NCBI GenBank assembly: GCA_022828595.1
Contig: JAKGHH010000003.1
Span: forward strand, 9,610,934-9,674,933
Reading direction: 5' to 3'
Length of the DNA: 64,000 nt
From: Nelumbo lutea
Lineage: Eukaryota > Streptophyta > Magnoliopsida > Proteales > Nelumbonaceae
A model generated the notes under the pieces. That model was not told the origin of the DNA. It was given only the letters and a program-made list of their open reading frames with translations, and searched no databases. Positions 11,108 to 24,832 of the stretch are shown piece after piece; within the stretch, counting starts at the first letter, position 1; each line of letters begins with the position of its first letter. Made by a program: the position numbers and the translations under genes.

Positions 11108-11630
11108 AGGTTGTATTAGGAAACGGTGCAAATAAGTGTGAATAAAAATATGTAGAATGTAAAACGGTCTGTAAAAATTGCAAAGTTAGGTTAGTTTGCA
11201 TTGGCAAATTTACCTTCTTATCAAACAGACTTTATGGTTGCATTTGAAAACAATGCAAATGGAGTGTAAATCTCGGTTCAGGGTGAATTTGCACTCTGGT
11301 TCGGTTTTGATTGTGTTTGGCAATGCTGCATTTATGCATTGACAAATGACAGAAAACATATTTCCCAATGCATATTTACATTGATAATGAGACGTAAATG
11401 TATATCAATAAAAAAGAAGTAAATTTGCATTCAAGTGGGCTTTTGATAAAAAAAAAAGGGCATATATTTTATTGAAATTCGTGTTTTCATCCATTACAAC
11501 TAAAAGCATGTTTGGTAAAAAGGTAAATTTGTCAATGCAAAACTAACCTAACTTTGCAATTTATATGGACCGTTTTACACTCTACATATTTACATTCAAC
11601 TAATTTGTACCATTTCCAAACAGAGCCTAT
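11108..11630. mobile_element. MITE with about 120-bp inverted-repeat arms
   Basis: The left arm (about 11129-11231) and the complement of the right arm (about 11505-11626) share GTAAAACGGTC, AATTGCAAAGTTAGGTTAG and CAAATTTACC in the same order. Length is about 520 bp, AT-rich, no ORF. The arms are diverged, so it is not a recent insertion. Superfamily unclear. Confidence 0.7.
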
Positions 11631-11839
11631 AGACTTGGATCAAATTTGAATTTAATCTAAAATTGCTTTATTGTAAAAAATTAATTATTTTCAATTTTTA
11701 TATATAATAACTTAATATAAATATATCATAATGAATTTATTAATTTTATATGCTAAAATCAATGAATAAATTTTATATATTACAAATAATAAATATTATA
11801 ATATAATTGAATTCAAATTTTAATCGAATCAGATGGATA

Positions 11840-12375
11840 GGGCTATTCACGAGTCGGGTTGGGTCGGTTTACTGAGGTTTTTCCAACTGACCCAACCTGG
11901 TCAGGTTACCTAAACTTGAAACTGAAACCCACCTAATATTAAGCAAAATCGACTTGGTCGGTTTGAGTCGGTTTGGGTCGGTTTCAACTCTAAGTTCAAC
12001 CATGCCCCCCATGTGCTTGTGTGGTGCAAGTTTGGGTTGTCAGTTTGGGAATTTATTCTCACTAGAAGTGAAGACGACAAAAAGAATACAATTTGATAAG
12101 TATCTGGGATTAGAGATTAGTTTCACCACGAAAATTGAAATCATGAATTTCAAACATTATATCAACTTGTATGCACTGCACAAAGGATTATGAACAACAT
12201 CCTTCTTTAGCTAAGTTGGTTTGGTTCGGGTCAGTTTTGATTTTCACACAAGAAAATCGAAACCGACCCGAACCATCAGTTTATGATGTTTTACAACCTG
12301 AAACCGAACGGTGCTGAAGATAACCCGGCCAATTCGAGTTGGGTCAGTCTGAATTGGTCGGTTTGATCAGGGTGG
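11840..12375. repeat. GGGTCGGTTT-rich repetitive element
   Basis: Clusters of GGTTGGGTCGGTTT at the left (11857-11990) and of AACCGACCC or GGTCGGTTT words at the right (12215-12375) flank a neutral centre. The layout suggests a dispersed inverted-type plant repeat. The ends are not exact. Confidence 0.4.
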
Positions 12376-12409
12376 ACCTTCTTATGAACAACAATCGAAT
12401 GTATTATAT

Positions 12410-12700
12410 CTAGGCGTGGTCATGTGACCATCTAAACTGAATGAAAAATGTTTAACAGCATGGGCCTGTGATTATTTATTCCAAAAATGCCCCTAGTGTT
12501 TCATATTAAGATTTTAGAAAAAAAAAAGCCCTTCCCCCACCCTAACATAATTGTCCTATGGGCATGGTTGCATGACCACATGAACTTAACGAAAAATGTT
12601 TTAAGGCAATGGTCCATGATTCTTTATTCCAAAAATGTCCCTATAATGTTTTGTATCAAGCTTTAATTTAGAAAGAAAGCCTCCCCCAACCCAAACGGAA
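12410..12700. repeat. Diverged tandem duplication, unit about 147 bp
   Basis: Two blocks share GGCATGGTTGCATGACCA-like starts, GAAAAATGTTT, TTATTCCAAAAATG and a closing A-run/CCCCCA segment. Substitutions are many, so it is old. Confidence 0.55.
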
Positions 12701-13250
12701 TTTGGTTGGAGAAGGCGTTGTGTGCATGTGATTGAAGCAGAGATGTCAATCATGATAGATTTTTCATTTATATTGATCCATGTTTGTAAGGCTAAAGTTG
12801 GCTTGCACCAGTTAGAGCTACGACTTCATTTTGATGTTTCTTTTTCATCTTTTTGTTGATTTGGTAAAAGAGTTTGTCCATATTTCATCAGGGGCAAGAA
12901 TGATATTTTTAATATTTTTTTCATTGAGTTAATTAAATTTATTTAAACAAAAGTTAAGGTTAAAATTATCATTTTCCCTTTCTATGTAATGAAAAATTGA
13001 TTATCAATTGCAAACTAAAAATTATAGTGAGTGTTTTAATAAAATCCAAACTATAGGGTAGGTTTTAATAAATACCTGAAATAAAAAAAAAATATAATGG
13101 GTATTTTAATAAATAACCCTTTTATTTATTTAAAAAAATATAAGAGTTCTTAGCAATGCAGAGATAATTTTTAAGCAGAAAATTGCCACATAGAAATAAT
13201 GTTTCTTCTTGGCAACTTATGCATAGACCAACTGCCACCTAGCAATTTAA
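12701..13250. other. AT-rich intergenic, nothing recognised
   Basis: Many short A and T runs and stop codons in all frames. No feature beyond composition. Confidence 0.4.
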
Positions 13251-13470
13251 GGGCCTGTTTGGTGTCTTTTTGTGCGATCTTTCGGCTGTTTACAAGTCGG
13301 GAAGACTGAAAATCAGTCTATTCCCGTTTGGCATGCAAAAGATGCGAGAAACTCATTTTGGGCTGATTTTGGGAAGCTCCAAAAAAAGCTTCCCGCATCT
13401 TCTATATTTTAAGTTCGAGCAAAAAAACCCAAAACAATGCAATGAAAGACACGCATCTAGCAAACGGTCT
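13251..13470. mobile_element. Possible MITE starting GGGCCTGTTTGGTG
   Basis: The left edge GGGCCTGTTTGGTG is a frequent MITE end in plants. The right edge TAGCAAACGGTCTTTT is a weak complement. An internal 'AAGCTCCAAAAAAAGCTT' hairpin is present. No target duplication is readable. Confidence 0.35.
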
Positions 13471-13479
13471 TTTAACTGA

Positions 13480-15180
13480 CTAAGTCTTATCTCAAAAGCT
13501 CAATACGGGTCCTTCATCTTCTGTGTTCCGTGCATAGATCAAGTGCCACCAATTTAACTCTTTCATTTTTTTGTTGATGTTTAACAAAAAAACACAAAAA
13601 GCTTGTTTCAGATTTTGGGTGACAGTTGACACACCGTTGTGACACTTGTCTCGTCCTTTGGAGTGCAGACTGCAGAGGCTTTATCAATTACCAACCAACC
13701 AGCAAAGAAACTCCTTTCCAACTTCTATATCTCTCCTCTCCTCTCTCTCTTCGTTTGTTTGTTTTTTTCTTGCACTGGCCGCCATATTGACATTTTGAAT
13801 TTGAAACTGTGGAAGAGCGACCTCATCTAACGGTACCCACCATTGTTCCTTGTGCAAGTTGCCCGCCAAGAACAAAAAGAGAGCAACTACTGAGCTAGCT
13901 TTTCCAATTTCCATTCCTCTAGCTAGTTTACTTGGTACAGAACCTCTGCAGATGGACCAAACAAAATAAAGTGGGACGAACCATCCTTTTACCTACCAAA
14001 CACAAAGGTGGTAGACAAACGTGTCCATCAAACAGTTCTCATCAGGGCACATGGCAACAGCCAAAACACTGACATGATCATCATCTCCTCCTCTATCCAT
14101 TGTCCTTGAATGGCGCAGCAACAGCACATACATTGGGAGTTGTGCTACTGCTTCGCCATTAAATATTCAGCTGCCACCTTTTTTAACCTACACTCTGCTA
14201 CTGTAATTACTAGTTTGTTCCATTCCACCTCTCTCTTTCTCTCTCAGAGCTTAAGATAAACAGTAATGGAGTCGTATGGTGGTGGACTGTGGGGGCCATG
14301 CATACTTTGGACTTAACAGAAGCCAACTAAAGGCAACAAAAAGAGAGAATGTCTTTTCTAGAATCTCAGTTGTCAAGTTTCTTTTCTCTTGGATCTCTCT
14401 TCCCCCAAAAGGATGGTTTTACTTTGTAGGACAAATAGAGAGTGGGATGATGATGCAAATGAATTGCAGTCTCCTGTTGCTGATTCATTTTCTCTTTGTT
14501 TTTCTCTAACCACTCCATTGTCTTGAGTTGGGCTGGGTCCCATCATCACAGAGTCTATTTCACTACTTGCTCTTCTTCACATTATAAAAAAAGGGCACAC
14601 GCTTGCTTAGGAGTTGTTTACAGGAGGGAATTTGTGACTCAAGAATCCTTCCAGAGAACAGTTGGCACCCAGAAAGGTCTCTACAAGCTTCTGTCCAATA
14701 GCACCTGTCATTTTATTGCCAGATCAAAGCCCTTCCATCTAGGCACTTTTTTTAATCAATGTGGAGCTTTCAGTGGCTTGATTACATCAACTTGGGAAAC
14801 GGCCAATTCAGTGGTTTCTCTGTAGAGCTGATGTGGATTGGGGAGATAGATACATAGCCAGTTCAGAGCATGGTCACCTAACTGATGGATAATCTGACTT
14901 GACCAGAGAATCTTTTCATGCAGCTAAAAAAGCTCGAAATTGTCTCAGGAAGAAGACTGTGACCTGTTATCAGACATTTCCCCCTTTCAAGTAGGCAAAA
15001 AGGGTTCCTCATCCAATTTCCTTGCTTAATACTGCTATTTGATTCAGCCCCAAGAAGAATGGTAATAAAAAAAAAGAAAAGCATTTGGAGTGACAAAGCG
15101 GGTGTTTGTTATGTTGTGTTGCTGTTGGGTTTTGGGTTGATCAATATAAATTTGTTGAGAAATATGTGTTGCTACATCAT
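13480..15180. other. Intergenic, no gene recognised
   Basis: ORFs of 63-109 codons are present but have no conserved domain that I can see. CT-rich patches lie at 13725-13752 and 14229-14247. Confidence 0.35.
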
Positions 15181-15189
15181 TTTTTAGGG

Positions 15190-15412
15190 GTTCGGTTCCC
15201 AGGTCGAATAGTCTGACTATTTGAATCAAACGGATGGTCTGTTCTGACAAAAAATTAAAAATAAAAATGGTTAAATCGTTGGATGGTTCAACCGCCCAGG
15301 TCAGCAGTTTTCTGACCAAATAAATGGTTTTTTGGCGAAATAGAACTGATCACCTAACTGATTCTCGGTTTTTTTATCCGACCATTCGGTCCAGTCCGTT
15401 TTGAAAACCAAG
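15190..15412. mobile_element. TAGTTTTGAAAAC-family inverted-repeat element
   Basis: The complement of the right edge reads GGTTTTCAAAACGGACTGG, and the left half contains GGTCGAATAGTCTGACTATT. The same wording is found in the element at 55753-56035. No coding capacity. Confidence 0.45.
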
Positions 15413-15692
15413 CTTTCATGTGTAATAAATCACTTTTTCTATTGGTGTAATTGGCGGTCGTCTATGCACATGTCCAAATCATCTTAAATTTATTTTCTCA
15501 TTTTACCACCTATTGAAGCTATTCTTAGGTTTCTAGACATAATTTCATTTATATTCTGTCATTCTAAGTTTTTCCATTCATCTATTTTAACTAGAAAAAT
15601 ACATGTGTGAAAAACATCTAATAACATTATAGGTAAAAATAACAATTTGTATTAATCAACTCAAAACATTTCCAAAATATTACAAGTAAAAA

Positions 15693-15733
<41 letters not shown>
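15693..15733. repeat. Compound (CT)n(CA)n microsatellite
   Basis: About 9 CT units followed by about 11 CA units without interruption. A second compound array of the same type is at 33938-33984. Confidence 0.85.
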
Positions 15734-15734
15734 A

Positions 15735-16999
15735 AACATTTTTATAACATGTCACAAATTTGTATTAATCAACCCAAAATGACACACCAGGACCAAGTGT
15801 AAATTGTTAAAACCTCTCCTGAAATTTTTGGTTGTTGCTGATACCTCCCTTAAAGTTTGGTAATTGCAATTACTTCTCCTGAACTTTCTAACATAGTTGC
15901 ATGTAGATCCCCTTCGGTATAATCTTCTAAGAAGAGGCATGAAAATGTCCAAAATACCTATGCTGTTACTTTTAATCAAAATGTTTATTTTCCAAATTTT
16001 CTTCTCATATGAATCGCTAGCCCAAACCCTTTCAATCTCTTTCTTAAAATTGATTTATTTTTCAAATTTGTCCTTCATATCAATCATTCAAAGGCAAAGC
16101 TGTAACTTTAAATTCTCTATTTTTTATTGTTTATAAAATTTATATTATTATTTTTCTATAAAACTAGTCTTAATAGTAATTGCATGAGTATTTTAGACAT
16201 TTTATACCTCTTTTTATAAGATTCTTATAAGGGGTCTATTTGAGGTTTCAGCAATGATAAGATATTTCAGGGGAGGTTTCAGCAATTTACCCTAAACCAA
16301 ATACCTCAAAAAGCCCCCATTATCCCTTAATTATTTGAAGTGGAGCCTTATTTAATTTCTTTGTTGGAAAATTCTGGAGCTGCTTGTTTACCTTACGACT
16401 AGGAATTAAGATTTTAGGGATAAGTTGGGCAAAGAAAGCAGAGTGAGAAACCAATAGACGCAAAGGTAGATCCCCACCAACCGAGGAAAAAAAAATTAAT
16501 AAGTAAAAAAGAAAAATTAAAGATTTGTAGTTAAAGAACGTGATTGCTCTCATTGCTTGTCAACGATCCTAAAGCGGGTCAAAGTTTGGTAAGATTAATT
16601 TCATGTGTCAAATTTTCCAACTTGGACTGACCATGACCATGATATTCCCCCATCCTTAAAAGGGAAAGAAAAAGTGGAAATATCTGACTACCTGCTCTCT
16701 TTGATCTGTCTAAAATTGATTTTTGAATATTAGGACCAACCGGATGGTTAGACTAGGTCGAACCCTCTCATGGTTCATTCTAGAACTCTATACAAAGTGT
16801 TTTTTTTTTAATGGAAAAAAAAAGAATTTAAAGTGTTGAAACTAGAAAATAAATCATACTACAGACTTATAAAAGAAAAGGTAAAGAAAAAATAAAAAAT
16901 GTGTGTATAATCCTTGCATATATAGACATATAATATAGAAAATTGAGGGGAAGCTCCTAATAAATCTGGTACCTCCAGATATGAATGCATTTGATGGAT

Positions 17000-17036
<37 letters not shown>

Positions 17037-18730
17037 GCCATTTTCCGAACAAAGGCTAGCTGGTTCTCTCAATTTATAACTAACTCTGAAGTGTGTAGAT
17101 TGAAATCTTACAGAAAAAATGTATATTGAAAATGACCAATAAAATTAAGAATATGATTCATTTTCCTTTATTTTTTGACAGCGTTTTCCTATTAAATATC
17201 ATTTGTTTTCCTTCATTTTTACATAAAATGCGGTCTTAATCATAATAGTAGAAAATTTTCAAAATTACTTTTATTTGAAAGTAAGCATATATTATTAGTG
17301 GCGGAGACAAGAATTTTCTTTTGGGGGGACAAGTTAAACAAGAAAATGAGATAGAGAGTAGAAGAAATAAGGTTTAGGGAAAAATGGACTGAAAGGGTTT
17401 TGGGTCTATTACATATTTTTAAAGAAAAATTAAACATTTTTTCTTTTAACTTAAAAAATTGGAGGAGCATTAGAGAGTGATCCATTACATTTTAATTCAA
17501 GTTTTGGGGCAAGGGAAAGACCCACTTTATTACATTCTGACCCAGCCTCCTCTTAGTAAACCATATATAGATAATAGTTTTAACAAAAAGTTTGGGGGGC
17601 CAAGGACCCCCCACCAATATATTATTGGAACTGAATTATACACCAACTTTTGGTCTGGTCCAGCTTGCATGGTCTGGCTCAACCCAAACCTTGAAGATGA
17701 TGAATTTCCCTTCATGATGACTATAAAATGACACTTCAGATCTCGTATCCACAAACTGTTTCCACATCTATACTCACAAGATACTATCACTGTGCAACGG
17801 GGAGGCATTAGAAACATTTGTATTCCTCTTCAGAAATCTGAAATTATAGCCACCTCCTAGTTTACTAGTAGCCTCCTATAAACCACGATTAGAATTCAGT
17901 CCACCCCTAAAAATCTTAACTCCATCCTAAAGGTAAACTGAACGATTAAAACCCCTAAATATTAACATTCACCAAAAAAAAAAAATCCAATGCACACAAA
18001 TAATGCCTTGGATGTAAGAACATTTTGTGAGTGAGATCCAACCTATACAAATGAAAATATAAAATTAAACCCATGGTCTCATGTGCACCTTCCTCCCTCT
18101 AATCATCCTACGTATGTATATAAAATAAAAAAAAGAAAAAAAATAAAATTTAAAAAGCCAAAAATAGGAAAAATGATTTTTATAGAAAAACGTCCTTATA
18201 ATCATTTACTAGATGGGGAAGGCCCAAAATGACTGTTTTTTTGGCAAAGCCCAAGATGGCTGCTATCGTCTACCAAGTTGATACAATATTTTAATTACTA
18301 TTTTTTTTTGTCAAATTGAATATTAATAAACCATTGTCACCTTGGAACACGTGGTAGGTTATGATAGAAATATTTTCCAATCTCGACATCCAATGGTTTA
18401 GAATTTAATATCAAGCCCCAAATCCGGGGCTAGGTCAATTTCATGCACCACTGTCGATGGGTATCCGTGTTGAACTTGAATTAGATCAAAAGAGGCACCG
18501 CACTTTTATCCATTTCCATTTCCATTTTTGAGCTAATGCAGCACAGGTAAGGAAGGTCCATGAAAATCAAGAAGGATCCATCCTATATATAGTCGGTAGT
18601 TGGTGACATCAGGAGGTGGGTGTGGGACCATGGCAGAGTGTTGCCACGTGTATAGATCTGCTTGTGGTTTGTTTGTTTGATGGCTGAATAAACTGTCGAA
18701 AATAGGAAGATTTGAATCAGAGGGAGACTG
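15735..18730. other. Intergenic upstream of RopGAP, no gene recognised
   Basis: Contains a (TA)n tract at 17004-17031 and many A/T runs. ORFs here are short and AT-biased. The proximal end should hold RopGAP regulatory sequence. Confidence 0.35.
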
Positions 18731-19045
18731 GGAGAGAGAGAGAGAACATAGCTTGCAAACCAGTTTCCTTAATTTTCAAATGAAAGTTGTGAATGAGAGA
18801 GAGAGAGAGAGAGAGAGATCTTAAAATAAGAAGCAAAGAAAGAAAGCAGGCGTCTCACTGAAGCAGACAAGAACTTCATAGGAGTTCATTACCTCCCAGC
18901 TCATCTCTACCGAACCCCTCTTGCTCTCTCTGTCTCTCTCTCCGTCTACGTTTTGTATACATGCAGAGATAATTAAATACTCAATTTAATTCCTACAAGG
19001 CTATAACTATCAAACGCATACCCTCTCTCTCTCTCTCTCTCTCTC
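18731..19045. repeat. GA and CT microsatellites in the RopGAP 5' region
   Basis: Purine tracts at 18731-18745 and 18794-18818 and a CT tract at 19022-19045 precede the RopGAP start codon. CT tracts are common in plant 5' UTRs, and GA/CT repeats can bind GAGA-binding (BBR/BPC) factors. A role here is inference. Confidence 0.6.
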
Positions 19046-19292
19046 GCTTCTTCAAACATCTAAATCGAAGCCAGACAGGAGAAAAGAGAGAAAAATAATC
19101 GTTAATGATTCTCACGCCCCACCACCTAAAACCCTTCCTTCAATCCAACTCCACTCAATTTTCGAAACCCATTTTATCAATCTTTTCGTTCCCCTAGTTT
19201 TCCCTAAAATCCCTTCATTTCTAGTGATTTATCTCTTTTTTTTTTTTACTGTTATTTTCTCCTTTTTGTGGGGCTCCATTTCAGTGCCAGCC

Positions 19293-22200
19293 ATGACGGA
19301 AGTCCTACATTCCCCATCTCATTTTCCTTCATCTCCAAGCTCCTTATCTTGCGTAGCCACACCCAATGATGGCACACGCCAGACCCAACAGATGCAGACT
19401 CAGTCTCAGTCCGTTATTAACAGCAACAACAACTCGTTGCCTGTTGTCGAAGGCGAAGGCTACGACGGTTCGGGTACCGACGAAGACGGAGAGAGGAAGG
19501 AAGGAGACAGGGAGGGAGATCAGCTGTCTCTTTTGGCCCTTTTGGTGACTGCAATTCGCAAGTCTTTGGTTGCTTGTAGGACTGAGAGGGAGGAGCTTTG
19601 CTCGATGGAGATCGGCTGGCCGACTAATGTGCGCCATGTTGCTCACGTCACATTCGATCGGTTTAATGGGTTCCTCGGATTGCCGGTGGAGTTCGAACCT
19701 GAGGTTCCCAGGAGGCCTCCCAGCGCCAGGTTAGCTGAATTTGTTCAACATTCTCCTTTTTTATTGGTTTCTGTTTGAATTTGGTTGTCTTCGGACGCTT
19801 TACGTACTGGGTATGGATTCTCTGTTTCTGTAGTCGCAGATTTTCTGGAAGGCTCTGTAGATTTTAAATGAACAGGTTCATGTTGGGTTTATCTAAGCTT
19901 TAAAATAATTTTTTTTTTGGTTGAAATTTTGGTGGGTTCTTGTTTTCACATTTTAGTAGAAATACATATGGCTGAATTTGAACCAAGTCATAACCACTGT
20001 AATGCTTTATCAAAGCATTACCCAATGAGAAAAATCTACCAGATATAGTGAATGGTTATTCAAATAGACTGATTGATAGAGTTTCCAAGCATTGAAGGTG
20101 AATAACTAGGAGTATATCCCTACCGGCCACTGGGTCAAAATTTTTTATTTTTTTTGTCTTTTACATTCTGGTTGGGTTTGAATGTTCTTAACATCAAATC
20201 TTGCTTTCCTATCATCCACTGAGTTGATTAATCTCTTTTCTAAATCTTTTGTCGATACAACCGTAAGTCATAAATCGTAATATAAAGAAAATTCCATTTG
20301 CCATCCTGATAATTCGAGTAACTCTCTTGGTTTGGAATCTCTATTCAAAATGTTTTTCATATTTAGGGAAATTAATAATGAGTTAATTGCTTTTCATGGA
20401 TTAACAGTAAGTGTCCTGCTTAGGACATAGAGCAGTATTTATACAACCCTTTCAGTTTTGACATCTAACTTCCCTTTTCTTCTGTCCTTATTGAGTCATA
20501 GAATAAGAGAGCCCAAAGTAAACTGGTTATTGGCTCCTTGATTTTCAAATTATTTGACACTTGACAGTGGGAAAATTGCTTTAACTTCTAGTCACGTTGG
20601 GGGTATTGAGGTAAAAGTGTCTTTCTTATGGCAGTAAATTGAATTTTGTGGCAAATTAATAATGCTTCTTCTTACCTTGGTTGGGTTATAACCTTTGAGT
20701 CCATCACTTGTTTTTCAGTTGGAGCTCTTTTTTGGAATGTGTAGGACAAACATCACGTAATGCATCAAAAAGCATATTAAAGTGTTTATAACCTTTCAAT
20801 AGAGATGGTTCGACAAACATCATGTAATGCATATTAAAGTGTTTATAATTTTTAACAACACTGAGCTGGTAGATTTTACGTATTTTTCTATCTGGCTTCT
20901 AAGAAACTTAAAGATTCTACATGATTCATGCTTCAAACAGCAGTTTATATCTCTACTTCTCTAGAATTCATTAGGGATGGTTGGAGCTACATGCTTTGAT
21001 GTGCATTTGGTTTCTGTTTTATTGCTAGTACTGAAACCGAGACTTAGATTCTTGGTAGCACTAGATGCACTTACTTTGTAGTATGATTTTGTTGGGAGAG
21101 ATGATTATTCTATGCTTTCCATGTATCGGGCTCTGCTGGGACGGTGCATATTGTCTGATATGGCCTGATACATTGTGAAATTTGAGACCTTGTTTATATT
21201 TATTAAACTTTTACCAAGAAATGGAGATCGATTGACAACTGTCTGTGACTGATGATGAAGGTCTGTCATCAGTGCAAGGAGAAACACTTAAAGAAGCTAA
21301 GTAGACAATACAAATATACTGGTGTGCTTGTCTTTTCCATACATCCAATAAGTGTACTGGATTTTCTCCATTTTTCTTTTTTCTTCAATAATCTAAAACA
21401 TTGTTTGTTCTGTAAGACTGTAACGAATTAGCAAGGATCTATTTTGATAATAAAATATACATATCATCACAAAAAATAACCTGTGAATATGTTAAGCAGC
21501 TAATCCATAACACAAAATCTGATTTAAATTTATTGTGTTAGTGTCTTTATCTGAATATGTAAAGCATTTTGCGTATTCTTGGTCTATATATGATGTTCCA
21601 CATGAAAATATATATTTTTTTACATTTGCATGAAAATTGCATCTTTATTCACAATTTTATCTGGTATTGATTTGTTGGTTGTGTTGGTGTTCTTGGGGCC
21701 ATCATCAAGGTTTAGGGTCTCAAATTTGGTATTTAACCCAACCAACACTTAAACTGGATAAATATGAATAAATTTAAAAGAGTATGACTTGACTTTTCCG
21801 AGTCACTATCACATATATATGAATTTACTTGGATTAATTGCTTACATAACCAATTCTAACTGGCAGTGCAACTTAGACGACCATAGTGATAGGTTCAGAT
21901 GTTTTAAGTCGTGGTCATAATGCATGACCTGTTGCACTCTATGTTCTGAAATATGATAACCATGTGGATAACTATTCTACCAGTAGCTTCCTTGCCTGAA
22001 TCTTTTGACTTTAATTTCCTTTTCCTTTAGTGCAAGTGTTTTTGGAGTTTCAACAGAATCCATGCAATTGTCATATGACTCTAGAGGGAACAGTGTGCCA
22101 ACAATACTTCTGCTGATGCAAAGACGCTTGTACTCTCAAGGGGGCTTGCAGGTATGCCACCCTACTTGTTTTATCTTTTTCTTTCTCTTGTGGCAACTTA

Positions 22201-24735
22201 CCATCCAGTTGAGATGAAGGGCTTTTTCCCTTCCAACTTATTCTGTTGTATGTGGTCTTTGCATAATCTTTTTTTTTTTTTGCTTTTTGATTTCATTAAT
22301 CCATTTAATCTTTAATATGCAGGCAGAAGGGATATTTAGAATCAATGCAGAAAACAGTCAAGAGGAATATGTTAGAGACCAACTAAACAGGGGGATCGTG
22401 TCAGATGACATTGATGTTCACTGTCTGGCAGGTCTTATTAAGGTATTTCAGTATTTCTTGCAATTTGATCATGATTTATTTTCAAATAAATTAATCTTTC
22501 TTGTAGTCGTTGGTTTGAAATCCCAAAGATATTTATTCGTGAATGTGTTGGATTTCCAAGCTATTCATTCAATATTATGTATTAATTCTCATTTGCAAGT
22601 AATAGTGTAAAAATTTTCTCCTTTAAGGTTCAGCTTGAGAGCAAGTGAGGTGTATTCCTTTAATCTGTAGATTTTAGTTAGGACATTGATCAGGCAAAAC
22701 CCCCGTCCCCCCAGTGCTCTTCTTTTAACTTAAACCTAATTTAGATATAGTGTATTCCTTATAGTGGTTTAAAGAGGGTTATCCAGTGAAAAATCACCAA
22801 GTTCTTAGGTTCCTTAAGTGGGCCCATCATATGGTAGTTATTCCCCATTTTAGATTTCCTGTCTAGCTTCATATTCATGAATGCCTTTAGACATATCTCC
22901 TGTAGAACAAGATGAAAATGAAAAACATCTTTTCCACAAAAAAATTAAATTGTATGGGGTAATTTCAAATTTGAGCCTTTTCCCTTTGTGGTATGCTGCA
23001 TTAATTTTGATATTCTGATACTTTTGTAGGCTTGGTTTAGAGAACTTCCTACTGGAGTGTTGGATTCACTTTCACCGGAGCAGGTAATGCAATGCCAGAC
23101 AGAAGAGGAATGTGCACAGCTTGTGAGGCTCCTACCCCCAACAGAGGCTGCTCTGCTGGATTGGGCCATCAACCTGATGGCTGATGTTGCCCAGCAGGAA
23201 CATATAAACAAGATGAATGCACGCAATGTTGCTATGGTGTTTGCTCCAAATATGACTCAAGTGAGTGGGAAATGTATATTTCTCTAGTAATTTACCTACA
23301 TAAATGTTTTTTTCTCTTTTCTTTTTCTGCAAAACCTAAACACATATTCCCCCCCCCCCCCCATTCTAGGTCTGATTTTAAACTGGTACATCTAACCCCA
23401 AAGGAAAAGTAAGAAAAAGCAGAAAGAAAATCATGTTCTGCTTTCTTGCATCATTTAACTTGAGAAGATCAAGGATATTTGTCAACTATTGTTTTGTTCA
23501 GGTTGCTCAGTGCACAGTACACAGGAAGCAGGCTTCTCAACTTGGTCCAGTAGGAATCTTTGATAGTTGACCTACCTGTTGGAATATTGTGGAAAATCCA
23601 AAATGTCCATTAGAGAGGGGATCCTCTCAATCAGCCTATAACATGTGGAATGGTTTTTAACACAGAAGGATCCTCTTTTAACTGGGGCCTCAAATATGCC
23701 CAATGAATATAGAGTTTGACATAGAGGTAGAAACTAGAGAGGATGAAACTCCTTCCTGAATTCATGATGGATTATCTGGGCATTCCATCTGATATTTTAA
23801 TACTATGCTTTCATGTTTAGTCCTTTTTAGACCATTAACAATTGAATCTTCTTGTGTAATTGAAATGAAACTTCTAAAATTTATAAGATTTTTTTACATA
23901 ATTCTTTTTGTTTTGAGTGTGGATTTATAGAACAAACATGGACACTTTTAGGAACAAAATAAAGAATAGATGGTTTTACGTGGAAATGGGGTTACATTTT
24001 GTAATACAATTGGTATATGTGGTGCCAGTGGTTAACTGGCAGTGTGGATGGATTAAGCATTAGGAGGGATGAGGCTATCGTGGCTGGCTTTACCACAGAC
24101 AAATGCACAAACAAAAAACACTGTAATTCTTAAGTCTTAACATGCTATTTTTGCAGATGGCAGATCCTTTGACTGCATTGATGTATGCAGTGCAAGTGAT
24201 GAACTTCCTCAAGACACTGATCATAAAAACACTCAAAGAAAGAGAGGATTCAGTGGTGGTAACAACTGCTTCACGCCTAGAGCCTTCTGATGAGAATGGT
24301 CACCATAGCCCTTCTCATCCCTGTCTGGAGGATGTAGCTTCCTCTAAAGAAGAGGCTGAGCATATGTTCAGTAATGAAAAACCAGTTTTAGAAAGTCCCC
24401 ATGACCCTACTGAAGATGATTCTGTGACTGATGATGGAGCCCAGAGTTTTCAACCTTCTGTTCACAAAGTCAACCCTGATGAAAACAGCTCTTCAATTGA
24501 CGACTGCCCTTGCGAGGATCCAACTCAACTTTCTAATGGTCCAAAATCAACGGTCCAATCAAGTATTCCTAAGAACAAGACTGGTCAATCCAGTAACTCT
24601 AATCTAAAAAAGGGATCCAAAAAAGCCAATGGGCAGCATATGGTTCGGGTGGCAGGAACTGTTGAGAAGTCTAAGGGAAGCAGTATCGTCAGTCGTATAA
24701 ATTCAAGGACAGAACGGGTTGAAGCGTGGCGTTGA
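19293..24735 (+). CDS. CRIB-domain Rho GTPase-activating protein for ROP GTPases, 5 exons
   Basis: Exons 19293-19729, 22031-22151, 22323-22442, 23030-23260 and 24157-24735 (1488 nt, 495 residues), GT..AG introns and consistent phases. Residues 1-104 are low-complexity (Ser/Gln, then acidic) plus a LLALLVTAIRKSLVAC segment. Residues about 106-135 form the plant CRIB motif (EIGWPTNVRHVAHVTFDRF). The RhoGAP domain runs from about 147 to 335, with GIFRIN and arginine finger R192, then FAPNMTQMADPLTALMYAVQ. This pairing of CRIB with RhoGAP is specific to plant RopGAPs, which stimulate GTP hydrolysis by ROP GTPases at the plasma membrane. The Ser/Thr-rich tail ends SRINSRTERVEAWR, typical of the family. 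The first intron is the longest, 2.3 kb. The start is the first ATG giving the usual N-terminus; an in-frame TTG at 19224 is ignored. Size is slightly above the usual 420-470 residues. Confidence 0.93.
23349..23362 (+). repeat. C14 homopolymer in RopGAP intron 4
   Basis: Run of 14 C, about 90 nt after the exon 4 donor. Confidence 0.7.
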
Positions 24736-24804
24736 AGAATTGAGGTCCAGTTGGAGGACGGACTAATATGATCAAGAATTTGGCACTGTGTTTTATTTGG
24801 AACT

Positions 24805-24832
24805 AGAGAGAGAGAGAGAGAGAGAGAGAGAG
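24805..24832 (+). repeat. (AG)14 in the RopGAP 3' UTR
   Basis: Perfect dinucleotide array 70 nt past the stop codon, so probably transcribed in the 3' UTR. Likely length-polymorphic. Confidence 0.8.
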
